Assembly: GCA_009869945.1 (NCBI GenBank)
Contig: WIXG01000176.1
Span: 96,932-160,931, forward strand
DNA: 64,000 nt
Origin: Mesaphorura yosii
Lineage: Eukaryota; Arthropoda; Collembola; Poduromorpha; Tullbergiidae
Direction: 5' to 3'
Shown piece after piece: positions 22,992-34,732 of the stretch (its first letter is position 1; the number at the start of each line of letters is the position of its first letter). Both the position numbers and the translations under genes were made by a program. Below the pieces are notes generated by a model. That model was not told the origin of the DNA. It was given only the letters and a program-made list of their open reading frames with translations, and did no database searches.

Positions 22992-25900
22992 GACTTGGCT
23001 GGTGGTATCTCAATGGGCCCAATTAACAGCTTGCTCTCTCCTTGTGAACTGTGTTGTCTTGAATGTAGTCCACTAATTAAGGCAGCATGCAATTTCACCC
23101 GTAAAAATTTGCTAATTGCTTTCATTCTTAGCCAGGCTACAATGTAGCAATGGAAGTCTTTCAAATTTGAGCGAATTTCACAGCAGGAGTGTTGAAAATT
23201 GCTGTGAAGACTTTCGTAAGACGATTGACATCATGGAAAATTTCATATTATTTATTTGCGCCTCATTTATTGGGACTATTGTGCAAATGACAAACTTGAA
23301 TTGTGTCAAAGTTTCTGTTAACTTTCGAAAGACCCAAAAATATAATGTTTGCTGCCTCCAATCTCGTACGTACTGAGTTTGTCGTGAATCGTCCTAATCG
23401 CATGCTGCAGATGCAGACGTTCCGTAAACTTTCGCATTGAATATTAAATATGCTAATTTCTAATCCCGCAGTTTTTCTAGAATGTGAGAATTTTTGGTTG
23501 TTGACGAGCACCAGTTTGTAGAACGAGCTTACTGAATAGTGCATGCGGTGGAGAAAATCACAATGTCGACTTTCGTCGAGCATATATGAATTTGAATGAT
23601 ATTTTGAAATGTTGAATAATGATAAGTTGCGAAAGGAAGGAATAATTTTGCTACGACATTACACAATAATTTAAAGTAGTGAGAGTTGAGTGCTAGTTGA
23701 TTGCATTTGTTCTCGATTCCAAAGCCCAGCCTGAATCCCAATTTTTAAGCGGAATTGCTGCTTTCACTCCACCTGCGGGTACTTTTCCCTTTTCTTCGTT
23801 TCTATATGTATTCATTTAATTACTTACGCTCGAGATGAGATAAAAGCAAATGCGAATGCAGTGCTTCGGTTGTACGTGTATTTATTTTCATTTCAAACTT
23901 GTACGTTTCCTTCGAGTTTTCGCTCAGAAAATATTTTTATTTGAGAATTATTACCATTCCTAACGTTATTAATGGTGAAGTAATTCTGCTAGTACAAATG
24001 GAAGTCAAGTCAAAGAAAACATCCCGCATTAGCCAGTGTGGGCAGCAGGAAAACTGAATACACGCGTTCGCCACCCACAATGTGCAAAAAACTTTCATCA
24101 TTATTCAGCAAGTGCATGGAGAAAGTTGTCATTTTCATGTGTGCAGTGTGTTTGGGCATCTCGAGTGTCTCATCCATTCCATTATTGTAGTGGCTGCCGC
24201 CGCTGCTGCTGCCGTTGTTTGCTTTTGCTTTACTTTTTAGATCCATCAACTCAAGCAGCAAGTAGGCTCCGAACCAGTCTCCATTCTTTTCTTTCACAAC
24301 TTCAGGCAGCACGAACAGTACAGCAGTAACAAAAGCATTCGTAAAAGGCAAAACTTTTCTTTTTCAAGATGTGTTCCATTCCATTCCACGAAGCAGTTGG
24401 ATTCGTTTCTTATTCTTGGTAACTTGAGAAACCTGAAAAAGAAAAGCATTTCAGGTTTAAAACTTTTTGTTTTTCATGGAATACGCACTTCACTCTTTCA
24501 CCCATTTAGCTTTTGTATTTTTGAAAAGTTAAGGAAAATATAGAAAGTACTGTACATAAATATTTTTACTGCGTGATTGAATTAGTATTTAAAATATCAT
24601 TGAAATCTTGTGAAGTAAAGTACTAGTATTTTAATGTTAGTGTAGTCAACTAAATATTAGCACTAAAAAGATCAAGTAGAGAAGAGCTTTATGTTAAGGC
24701 AGACGCCAAGAGGTCCATGTATCATGCTTCTAAGGATTTGAGCACAAAATTTTAATAAGTTACTAATTGTGATTGATTATGCGGTGCTTAGTATTCCAGA
24801 ATTTGAAATCCTGCTCCCTGCTGATAATTCTTACATGACTCAACGTGCCTTGGCTTCTAAATGTGATGTCAATTATTACTCGAATTTACAATGGGTTTAT
24901 GGTGACAGAGTCAAAATAATTACCACCACTCAAAATGTCAACCGTCAACCATTCCAGAGCTTTTAATCAAAGTTAATGCTGTGCTGTGAGTTTAAGCGTA
25001 TTGTCCATTGTTGTGTAGTCTCGCTTTCAGTTTGTACAGCGTACATTGAATTTTGTGGGACTGTCAAAGTGTTATGAATGTAATAAAGGAATTAAATAGT
25101 GTCCAATGTCTTTTGAGATAGATGAACTGGCATCCTTAAATTTCTCAAAACCACGCCACATCTACTATGAACTAATCGATTAAGCCACACACGTTGGATA
25201 ACGTTGAATTTGTTTGTGCTTGGAAACACTGACATTCCCGACACTTGCCAACATCAAATAAACACTTCAACACTTTCACGACACCGCGTGACAAGCATTA
25301 TTTTAATCTCGGCGAGTCGGGACATTCCATTCCATGTGTGCTTGAGAGAAAGCTGAAGCCTGGAGATAACATGCCGCAACATTGAATGGCAATGGCTTGC
25401 ATGTCGCAACAAAAGCACTCCATCCGGAAAATCCGTCAAAGTGGCTGTTCTCCAGCAAAGCTACAGCTGTACTGCATGTCATGGTTGAAATTCAACTAAG
25501 GAGCTTTTTTGCGTTGAGTTTTGTTGCGCTGAAACTTGCCAAGTGGAAAAGTGTTGACACATTTCTTGGAAACGCTAATGAAACAAGTGCATGAGTGCGA
25601 AGGAGGGCGCAGATTCGTGACCGGAATCGCACTTGAGGCAATCACGCAAAGCTGCTGTCCTGAGGAGCTGTCGAACAGTGAACTGATTTTTAAATCTGTT
25701 GAGTTCGTTAGTCAAGGCAGCAGTTAATAACTTTCATTCCTTCGTTAAACTTTTGTACCTGCAAATTATTTGCTCTCGTTAAGCGCTGAGCGGGAAGAGG
25801 TTGAAAGAAAAACTGGCTTTTCGTAATTAACTTTGGCTGTACAAACTGTTTACAAACTGATGCAATGTATCATCGCAGCATGCATGAGAACTTTCTCTTA

Positions 25901-28289
25901 ACTCATTTTCTTAGAAAATCCTTTCCTTGAAAGGAGTCTTGCGAAATCTCGACTCAACTTTCTTCCTCTCAGCTTCCCACCTATCCCACTCACTTGGGTA
26001 TTTATAAACTCAACTTCTTCGTGCCTCCTGTTCACACTGAACTCAATACTGTGAGCATGTATTACACGAAATTCTCTAGAAAAACAGTAGGTCTCGGAAC
26101 GGGAGAAAACCAGAATTCTTAGAATATCACGCACAGATATTTATCAACGCCTCCTCGCAACGTGCCAACGAATACACACAAGAGAATTTGAGTAGAAGTA
26201 TGATTTGGTATTTTGTTGGAATCGGGCAAGATACTTCATTTGATATTCTTGTGCTCAACGGTTCGCGTTGGCATAATGACGTGAGGCACAAACGAGCAAG
26301 AACATCGCTCTAATTTCTCGTGTAACCAGTCCAATTACCTTTCTTCTCTCAATTCTGGCTTAGACTACATCAACGGCGAGAAAAACTGCCAGAATCTCAC
26401 ATGGGAATCCACAAACGCTAAATTCAAGTTTCCAAACCGATCGCACGGAATTCCAAGATACGAATTGTTTAGCTGATCTCGAGTGATTCATAATCGCTCA
26501 GGATTAACATTTATTTCCAGACTCCGAACTCTGAACTCTAAATTTTGAATCGTCACGTCATTTAAATATCAAAGAAAATACATTCGGCCGTCGGCCTTCA
26601 TCAAAATTCTATGCTCACGAAACCAGTACATTAGCATAAATTACGGAGAATGCCGAGGTGAATGTGGTGGTATCCTGTTCCACAAAAGACATTCAAAATA
26701 GAATTTGAGCAATTCAGCAAATACACTCTGGACCTGGTTCTGTTTCGCCTGAAATAGATTTTCGTCCCGAAGCCATGTCTACGCCAAAGGCTAAGGTCAA
26801 GTCTGTCAGACTATAAATACAGTTAAAAGGCATTACTTTTATGCTTGTGAAAGAAGCACTTTCATGTAATAAAACGATAAAACTCGCGTTGAATGATATT
26901 TGCAGCCCGATCGGAATGTGCTGGGCGTGGTTCTAAAAACGCGAGAAAGTAGCACTTTGGAGGCTTCATGCTGTATTTTCACTTGATTCAATGGAAACAG
27001 AACCATAATCTTGTCCCAGGCCTTAATTTATCGACTCATGAGATCCATCAGACACGATCATGCAAACGAAGCAGATGACGAGACTGGGCGGTTGGGATCA
27101 TTAAATTTCAGATTTCCTATTGATTCTAAAGTTTTGAGTGAACGCGAGAATCTGGAAACTGGACTCAGGACTCCAAACTCAACGACTGACTGATGTGGGA
27201 AAGATGCAATAAAGTACTGGAGAAATCCTTTTGTTTGTTTTCTGGGTTCTGATTCCATTACACACGGCATGGTACATTAGACAGTAATACAATCCACCCA
27301 TGCTTTCTTCAACAGGTTGTGAACGTGAAGTGAACTCTGAATGAGCATGTTGTTATTCCAGGGTCTATTGGAATGGGTTTATGTTTGTAATTTAGGAAGG
27401 ATTCAGGACTAAAGTAAACTGCAGCAACAACTCACGCATTAAGCCCACAGTATCCGAAGAACAACAACATAAAAGTCGTGGGAAAGTGAAAGATATTTTC
27501 GGAAGTCGTAGAAAATCCAGAGATCCAAGCGCGTAATCTTTTACGCGTATTACAAGCATTGCTGGGTGGTGGAAATGAGATTTTGCTCCAGCAAGCAGAC
27601 ACAGCGCGAAAGCAGAGTGACCTTTGCCATTTCCAGTGCTTGGAGGAGGAAGATCTCGTCTCGGACCGGTTACGTACACACTCCATAATACTTAACACCA
27701 CCACGAAACGTGTGCGGCAGGATGTAAACAGAGATTCTGTGCCCTGGCTCTTGTACACGTGCTGTGGAAGTCCTGTCGTTCGTGGCCTTTACCTTTGCTT
27801 CATTTCCTGAGTACACAGCGCACGGCAGACTGCTCACTAATGAGTTTGTCAGAGCGAGTGTTCTAATAGCTTCTTGTTTTCCTTTTCGAAAGACTTTTAT
27901 GATGATCTAACGCGCAACTAAGAAGATGGGCAAACAATAATAACTGCGTAACATGTTCAGACTCTAAAAAATTATGTCCAGCGGCATGATACAGAAAACT
28001 GCGCTTTGCGTCAAAGGACCGTGAAAGTTCCAACGAAGAGACTGTAAAATCGCTTGAGCATACAGTCAACTGTATGTGCGCTTTAAAAATGTAGCTTTGG
28101 AGTTTTTGCTGAACGAAGAAAATGAAAACATGAATTTGCTTTCAAAATAATGCATTGGCAATGGAAAATGTCCTTAAAACTTGTTCATGACTTAAAATAA
28201 TTGCCAGTATGACCAGACGACTGTAAACCAGGTCAACTTTGAAATTTATTTATCGCATTACACAAGCGAAACTTGAATGGCTTAGCATT
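22992..28289. other. Intergenic, 5.3 kb, no supported gene
   Basis: Holds the 3' UTR of the upstream GPCR and, near 28244-28253, the reverse complement of AATAAA serving the minus-strand GPCR. The 113-codon open frame at 24010..24351 (-) starts with a hydrophobic stretch and a Gly/Ser patch but has no family signature and is not called. I see no repeats or RNA genes. Confidence 0.45.
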
Positions 28290-29405
28290 TCATGACAATT
28301 CAACACATTTCGCCTTGACTTGGACGACCGAGTGCGACTTTGAGTAATTCGAACTATAGAAGACGCTTGTTTCGGTTGTATTCCTGTGTGACGACGACAC
28401 TTCACACGCCACTTCTGTTTCAGTTTCTTTCCTGCACCCGCACGTTTTAATCCGAGCAAGTATTGCTTTCGCTTCGGACTTAAATATTTTATTGTAATGG
28501 CAGTAGATAAATGGATTCAGGCAAATACTTGAAACGGCCGACAGATACGCGATGCGATAGTACAGCGGTTCCTCAACCGAATTGGTGCATGGGTCCGGTA
28601 AGATGTGCACAATGAAGAAATGCACAAACCACATGAGAAACAATGGTGAACACGCGATGAAGTAGATCAGAACAATCAGAATCAGCATCCTTGTAGTCTG
28701 GCGCTTGCTTTCCTCGAATGCTTCCAGTTGTCCATCGGTGTAGGCTTGATCTGGTCCATCTACCGGCTTTGGTAACACGGCCTTAGATATGTTCGCCTTC
28801 CGAATCTTGACAATGACTTTGTAGTACATGAAACTTGTGATGGACACTGGAACGAAGCATCCAACTCCGAGTGTGATGACATAATTGTAGTGAGACTTGA
28901 AGAACTCAATTTCCGTTTCGTACGCCACGCGACAGCCAATCAGCTTGTCTTTGGTGAAGAATTCTGATGATCTGAAGTGAAACATGGCGCACACAGCGCA
29001 CGAAATTGAAATGGACCAGATGCAGATTGTAGTTCTGAATGGCTTCAGGAAGCAATTCTGAGGGCGGTACAGCTTGAGGTACCTCTCAATTGAAATTGCA
29101 GTCATTGTCAGGATAGAAACCACAAACATGGACGTTTTCATTGTCAGAGCCAACTCGCACACGATTTGTCCAGGAAGACCGAAGCTTAACATTTTGGAGG
29201 AGCAGAAGAACCACAGGCTGAGGTAACACAGGCCACAAAACATGTCACTAAACGCTTGATTGGCAATTAGCGAGAACGTGGTTGTTCTCATTCGGCGCCT
29301 GTAGATTATCTGGATGATGAATCCATTCCCAAGAACGCCAATTGAGCCCGCTATTATGTAGGCCGACAGCAGGATCCAGTCTTGGTACGAGTAAGTCGAC
29401 TCCAT
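28290..29405 (-). CDS. Class A (rhodopsin-like) GPCR, peptide-receptor type, intronless
   Basis: Uninterrupted 371-codon frame from the ATG at 29405; an upstream in-frame extension begins only with TTG, so I use the ATG. All class A landmarks are present: TM1 GVLGNGFIIQIIY, TM2 FSDMF, a TM3 cysteine (IVCELALTMK) and AISIERYLKLYRP (ERY), a TM4 Trp, TM5 GCFVPVSITSFMYYK, TM6 with CSPLF in place of CWxP, and TM7 SSICLNPFIYCHY (NPxxY). The tail is Cys- and Ser/Thr-rich (KTCGCRKE), giving likely palmitoylation and phosphorylation sites. It acts at the plasma membrane through G proteins. The P in TM5, the ERY and the RYLKLYRP motif favour a neuropeptide receptor; the ligand is unknown. It lies downstream of the lysozyme-kinase gene on the same strand, 241 bases from its stop codon. 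Confidence 0.88.
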   Translation of the reverse strand: MESTYSYQDWILLSAYIIAGSIGVLGNGFIIQIIYRRRMRTTTFSLIANQAFSDMFCGLCYLSLWFFCSSKMLSFGLPGQIVCELALTMKTSMFVVSILTMTAISIERYLKLYRPQNCFLKPFRTTICIWSISISCAVCAMFHFRSSEFFTKDKLIGCRVAYETEIEFFKSHYNYVITLGVGCFVPVSITSFMYYKVIVKIRKANISKAVLPKPVDGPDQAYTDGQLEAFEESKRQTTRMLILIVLIYFIACSPLFLMWFVHFFIVHILPDPCTNSVEEPLYYRIAYLSAVSSICLNPFIYCHYNKIFKSEAKAILARIKTCGCRKETETEVACEVSSSHRNTTETSVFYSSNYSKSHSVVQVKAKCVELS

Positions 29406-29646
29406 CCTGACGGGACTCGCGCCAGTGCAAAACTCGGATTTGGGTAGGAATGAGTTAAAAGGCCAGTTTTTAGCCAATACGCAAGAGGAAAATTCAATTT
29501 CAATTTATTATAGTTCGTTCACGTAATATTGACGAAGAGGTTACTTTCCGATTTATTCAGTTCGAACCAGGTTCTTAGAACGAACGATGAATCATTGCGG
29601 AAAATTATTTTTAATTTCTTTCCTGCTTACTGTTAAACACTTGACT

Positions 29647-32417
29647 TTAGAATTTCTCTAATCTAATAAGGCTTTCAATGAATGAGTACATGAACGAAAT
29701 ATCAGGACGTTGACTGGGAAGGCAATGCCAGCAGTCGGCCATTTTTTCAAACCTGCAGACGATACACAGTCTAGTCTATGAACAGCAGCCTCGAGTTTTA
29801 ATGTTACAAAACTTACAAGGCGTCCGAGCACTGTTTAGGCTTGAGTAGTCGTAGTCCATTCTCCATCTGGTCAACGAAATCCAACGTCCATGACAAACCT
29901 GCGAAAGGAACTTCTCCCAATGTGAAAATCTCCCAGAGAGTCACTGCAAAGGACCAAATGTCCGACTCAGGTGAAAAGGTCATGCTTCGGAGGCTTTCGA
30001 TCGCCATCCAACGCCATGGCAGAGGGGCCTGTGAATGCACAAATTAGGTCCATGTACTTGTTTCAGGAGTTGAAATACATGCCTATTCCATTACCTGCTG
30101 TCTCTTAACGTAGTTGGTGTAGTCGTACAATTGTCTGGATAAACCGAAGTCTGTGATTTTCAGATGGTCCTTGTCGGAGAGGAGAATATTTCTGGTTGCA
30201 AGGTCTCCGTGAATCACCTTCAATGTTACAGTACGAGGAGACTTTCATTCTATTCGTCTTAATTAAGCAACTTCTTTCTCATTAGTCAAATAATACCTTC
30301 ATGCTCGCCAGATACTTCATACCAGCAGCAATTTGGAAAGACCAATGCAATAAATCATACTTAGAAAACGTGCTTGAAATATTCACGTAAGTCTGACGCG
30401 AGCTCGCGACATTTGCACAAGATGACTCCTGTTCCGGCTGCAGTTCGCTGCACTCAAAATTGTGTTTGTTGTTTCGGATAAATGATTCCAAATTCCCAAG
30501 TGCGCAAAATTCCACAATTATGTGAAGCGAACCTGTGCATAAACTCACCGTTGCAGTTTCACGCACGCATTTAACGTTCATGTTAGGGTTGGCGTTTTCT
30601 CTCGAACCTTTATCCAAGGCCATCGTCTTTGCTCCAACTAAATTCACAATGTTCTCATGTTTGCCGAGATAAATCATCACTTTCAGCTCAGAGAGCAAGG
30701 CCTTAATGTAGAGCTTGTCAGCGGAGGGCTTGATAGTTTTTACGGCCACTTCGCGACCACTTTTCCAACCTTTGTACACCATTCCGAAAGCTCCACTCCC
30801 GAGTAATTTGTCCGTTTCTGAAACGAATACGCTAATATAATTGTACACTCTGTCAGGAACTATGAAGGAATAAAGAATTGATAAATGATACCAATAACGA
30901 GTTGGTCGTCCATTATTTCGTAGTCGTTGTTATAAGCTTGGAATCTGGCATTCTCATGAGCGAATGCATTAAAGATTAAACCGTCAGGATCACCGTTACG
31001 AAATTCGTCAATCTCTTCCTTCGTCAATCCTCTGGACTTGATCACCTTTTCCTGTTCGTTGACATTGAACGTAACGAATTCACTAATTACAGACAATTAG
31101 TGAATGATTGTATGAATACCTCAGTTGTGTTGATACGCCTGCACTGCACAACTCCGTACACAAGGCAGCTGATGAAGAGAGATAAGAGTAATCCTGATAC
31201 AAAACCGAAGACAAACCCACTCGTTGACATGCTTCCGCTTGAGTCCCTGGTCCCAATTGTGACTGTTACATTTGTGGTTCCAACTTTATTTGTAGCCACG
31301 CAAGTGAAAATAGATTCAAAACTAGTGCTGGTGTCGGGGAAAATGAGGATTCCTCCAGTCGGAGTATGAAGTGAGTACAGATTTGGAAATTCCTGACAGT
31401 TAAAGTGCGTACCCTTGTTAGATATAAAAACTGTAAATCAGGTTTACACGTCCTTACAGTTTCATTGTACTCCCACCGCAGGTGCGGTACCGGATCTCCA
31501 TCAGCTTGACAATTAATCATATCTGGCTCATCATTTCTCTCCAATATTATTTGGTCACCATTTTTTAGATTTGTTATTTCGGGGCTTCTGCGAGCGGATT
31601 CTATACATCACAATAAATGTTGCCCAACCTTCATGCTTAGCATTAATTCGTGCAAAAGCTATCAATTGACTTACGTAGGTGCTCGTCTCTGAAACTCTCA
31701 ACATTGCACGGTGTGTGATTTGCTTCTTGGCACCGATGCCATGAATTGATCCAGAATTCATTCCGGTGTGAATCGTTCGCCATAATTTTGAGTGCACAGT
31801 CAATATCGTCCGATATATCATGGTCAAGTAGCCCTGAAACGTCAATGCACTTGAAATGTTACCTCGTCGAAAATTGGAATTATGGCTGACTTACTCGAAC
31901 ATCTGATTTCACAGCCCCTTTGAGAAAGCTCAACATCATCCTCCACACACCAGTAATTATTGCTTATCTAGAAATGCATGGAAGAAAGTGATTAGAATGA
32001 GCGCTTGTGCTGAGTGTCCAGATAACTTACTTGAAATATTCCATTGTATGAGGTCTGATTGTTGCCTTGCCCGCCAGTATCCTTTGGAGTTTCTATAGAA
32101 TTGGCAGGTGTCAGCGTCAGCAGAGACGTGTTGAAGAAGCTGAGAACTTCAGCCAAGCAAATCCCTGTGTCAGAAAATTGAGACCTAAATTACCTGAAGT
32201 ATATTGACATTAACTTTAATGACTATTTGACTTTAACCAGTTTCCATTTAGAAATCCTCAACTTACATGTCCCCAAATCTCGCTGTGAAACATTCCGTCG
32301 CATGAGTTCAGTCTCAAGTTCACATTTTCTAAATACCTTCGATTCCGTTTCAAGGAATTTGAAAGACGGCAAAAACACGTGGGTGAATAGGATTTTGAGA
32401 ACGATCAACTGATTCAT
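29647..32417 (-). CDS. C-type lysozyme-like / Ig / receptor tyrosine kinase fusion
   Basis: Eleven exons: 32417..32267, 32164..32031, 31967..31895, 31833..31675, 31600..31458, 31392..31120, 31051..30892, 30817..30297, 30217..30095, 30028..29817, 29752..29647. Their sum is 2055 bases, one frame of 684 residues with every junction in phase. Order: signal peptide (1-26); C-type lysozyme-like domain (27-162); one Ig domain (about 180-268, C203, W214, C251); transmembrane helix (279-303); juxtamembrane LTKEEIDEF; tyrosine kinase (365-680) with GSGAFG 371-376, K391, a kinase insert, HGDLATRN 541-548, DFG 561-563 and [13 protein letters not shown]; almost no C-tail. The kinase is of the PDGFR/VEGFR/PVR type. 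Lysozyme exons carry the only start codon and signal peptide. N-glycosylation sites: N62, N86, N158, N218. The frame-level fusion is directly seen; transcription of the whole is inferred. The alternative is two genes, but the Ig exon begins only 42 bases past the possible lysozyme stop. Confidence 0.8.
31643..31674 (-). other. Possible retained-intron end giving a secreted lysozyme-like isoform
   Basis: If the GTAAGT donor after exon 4 is not used, the frame continues for ten codons ([10 protein letters not shown]) and stops at TAA 31645-31643. The product would be a secreted single-domain lysozyme-like protein of 182 residues with a ninth cysteine. The donor is strong and the spliced form already has eight cysteines, so splicing is probably the default. 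Both outcomes are compatible with the sequence. Confidence 0.35.
31675..32417 (-). other. Lysozyme C-like domain (catalytically dead) of the fusion gene
   Basis: The first four exons encode [54 protein letters not shown] and FWINSWHRC, aligning along the whole length of C-type lysozymes. Eight cysteines (C32, C53, C102, C114, C118, C132, C154, C162) match the family's four disulfides. The general acid Glu35 of hen lysozyme falls on L58 and the nucleophile Asp52 on Y90, so neither catalytic acid is present. W101, W147 and W151 (hen W63, W108, W111), which line the sugar cleft, are kept. The loop D123-x-D125-x-x-D128-D129 matches the calcium site of alpha-lactalbumin. There is an insertion of about 15 residues before the second catalytic position. 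Likely role: binding of a chito-oligosaccharide or peptidoglycan without cleavage (inference). Confidence 0.85.
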
Positions 32418-34732
32418 GTTTAAGTGCAGTCTAATTAAAACTGGCAAGTAGGACAAGAGTAAAACTGCAATTCCAAATTGTCCAGCAAGTAGGAGTTGCC
32501 AACCCGTAAACCATAAACCACATTATGCATCAAGCTTTGACATCAGTCGCAATTCCTGCGTAAGGAAAATATGGGAAAAACATGTGCGTCAGTTCGCTGA
32601 AATCAGTTTGGTCTAGTTTTCCATCTGCTAACCTCACTTTTGGCCATCCGTGAGAAACAGTAAGCAAATTATAGGTCATGGACTTGTAAATTCACCGAAC
32701 TGCACACAATATTTTTCTAATTGTGTAAAATTATTATGAAATGATGATTGCATGTCATAAAGCTCGAGCTACGGAATTTATAAGATCGGTCCCCCTCGCC
32801 TAAATTTTGAAGATCAAAAGCAAAGTGTAATACAGCTTGACCAACTGCGAAGACAAGTAGAAAGACGTGTTTACATTGCAGAGTTCGCTCTTCCGTTTTC
32901 AATAAAAACTATTATGAAAACTTCGACAGCTTAGTTTGTATGTTTCATATACTATTTCATCTTTTCCGTTTACGTCATCAGTCATCAGCATCATTTCCTC
33001 AAAATGCTCAGGCACACGCACGCGGTGCTTGTGACTGAAGTCCTTCCTTGCCTGTATTGCGTTGGTGGATTTTATATGGTAATAACAAAAATCAATAGAG
33101 TGAAAGCCAGTCAGTCACTTTCGTGTCAAGAACTTCCCGCCGTAGTCATTACAGGGCAGTGGGGAGTGTAGGGGTAGAAATGAAATTCAATGAGTTAATT
33201 GTTATCGTTTAGATGGAAGAACTCAAAACCCAAATACTCTGCATTACATTGCCGTGTCATAAAATCTCGAATGTATTCTTGCGATAGGTGACGTAAACTC
33301 ATTAACAACACACGCCTTGACCTAATTTTTAATCTTCGTGCCCCTAAGCTGCTGGGGGACCAATTCAGATTTTAAGTGACTCAAAGAAGAAACACGACCT
33401 TTTAATTTCGTCCCGAGTCGCCGAATGAATTAATTCAAGGCCTCCTACCTGCGCATATTGGGAAACCTCGTACTGAAAGCCTCATTGTGTAACTTGATCT
33501 CAACTCATTCTTCTGATCCCGAATTGAGACCATGTGTAAATAAAGTTGAGGCTTGATTGAAAACGTCAAAGTTTTTCAATCACTCGAAGTTTACGTTGAA
33601 TTGGTTCTAACTCAACGAATTGACAAAGAAATGCTGTTGCCGCCTGCCATGCGGCGCAGCTCAACGAAGTTAAGCGTCAATTGGATATTTGAGACTCCCT
33701 CGGCGGTGAATTAAGACGAGGCGGTCATATTACGAAAGATTGAAGAACCATTCTACCGGAATATAATGGAAAACTTTTAAACATGCTTCGCAGCACAAGC
33801 AAGCGCTTATGATCTGCCCATGCTTCTTGTTCGAAGAAAGTTGTAATCCTGTGCAGAAAGAGTGAAAGTCGGTTTATAGCCAATCCAATCCACCAAACCA
33901 ACATGACGAAGCGTGGCTTGGGTATGGTAATCCCCGCCGTAGGATCTCATGTCTCACGTTAAGTTGCGTTCGTGTAGCGCATTTGGTTTTGTAGTCGCCC
34001 ATTTTGAAACCCATTTCAAGAATCCGAGGGCTTTTGTTCTCGGAAATACGGTTCTTTAAAAGCGTGCATTTACAAGATTACCGTCATTTTATTAGCGTGG
34101 TTTACGACTTTCATAACACATTGGTTTCTATTTTATAGGTTGTCTGCTCTATTCGAAGTAGTCTGGCACTGCTTTTTAGTAAACCAACTCAACGCTCGCC
34201 ATTCGCCAAACTGAATTTTAATCCAAGGAGCCGTCGCTGCTTCTCTTGCTGGTCATAACATAATGAAACGGACATGAGTTTCCTCGTCTGGGCTGCGGGC
34301 CCGACCATCCTACCATTCGAACTGTCGCATAATTCCGTGTTTTGTTGTACATTCGAATTATTCTCTTACCTCAATGCAAGACGATACGTCCTAATAATTA
34401 AATAATTTAAATAGGCAATCATCTTGCCTGAGAATTTTGGAAAGTCAAATACACTGAGAGACACTAGTCGACAGCGACGTCATTGAAATATTCAGTCCAC
34501 ATGAGAAATAAGCAATGCGGGTACTTCCAAGTACTTCACAGCGGTTGACATTTTGTAACATACAACCTTGTCCACTTAAAATCAATTAAAGCTAATTAAT
34601 TTTAATGAAACACAACCCACATCAAAACTGGACGCTGGCGGTGCTGCCATTGGAAAGCAGCCACTTGTAGTTTCAGAAGTACTTCTTTAAACGACAAAAG
34701 TATCGAAGGTGGAATTTCGAGGATATCACAAA
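32418..34732. other. Intergenic, divergent promoters of the lysozyme-kinase gene (-) and secreted protein (+)
   Basis: 2.3 kb with no supported gene. A minus-strand open frame at 32717..32902 starts with ATG and a hydrophobic run and could be an alternative leader for the kinase, but it has no clean donor, so it is not called. Confidence 0.45.

Noticed and set aside
24010..24351. 113-codon minus-strand frame starting with a hydrophobic segment
   Set aside because: No family motif, biased by CTG/CCG repeats, and the opposite strand is open over most of the same stretch.
31643..32417. Lysozyme as a separate gene simply neighbouring the receptor kinase
   Set aside because: The spliced form already supplies the eighth cysteine, the join is in phase with good sites, and the kinase has no other leader. 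Kept only as a possible isoform.
32717..32902. Hydrophobic ATG-started minus frame as an alternative leader exon for the kinase
   Set aside because: No convincing donor follows, and the lysozyme exons supply a leader in phase.
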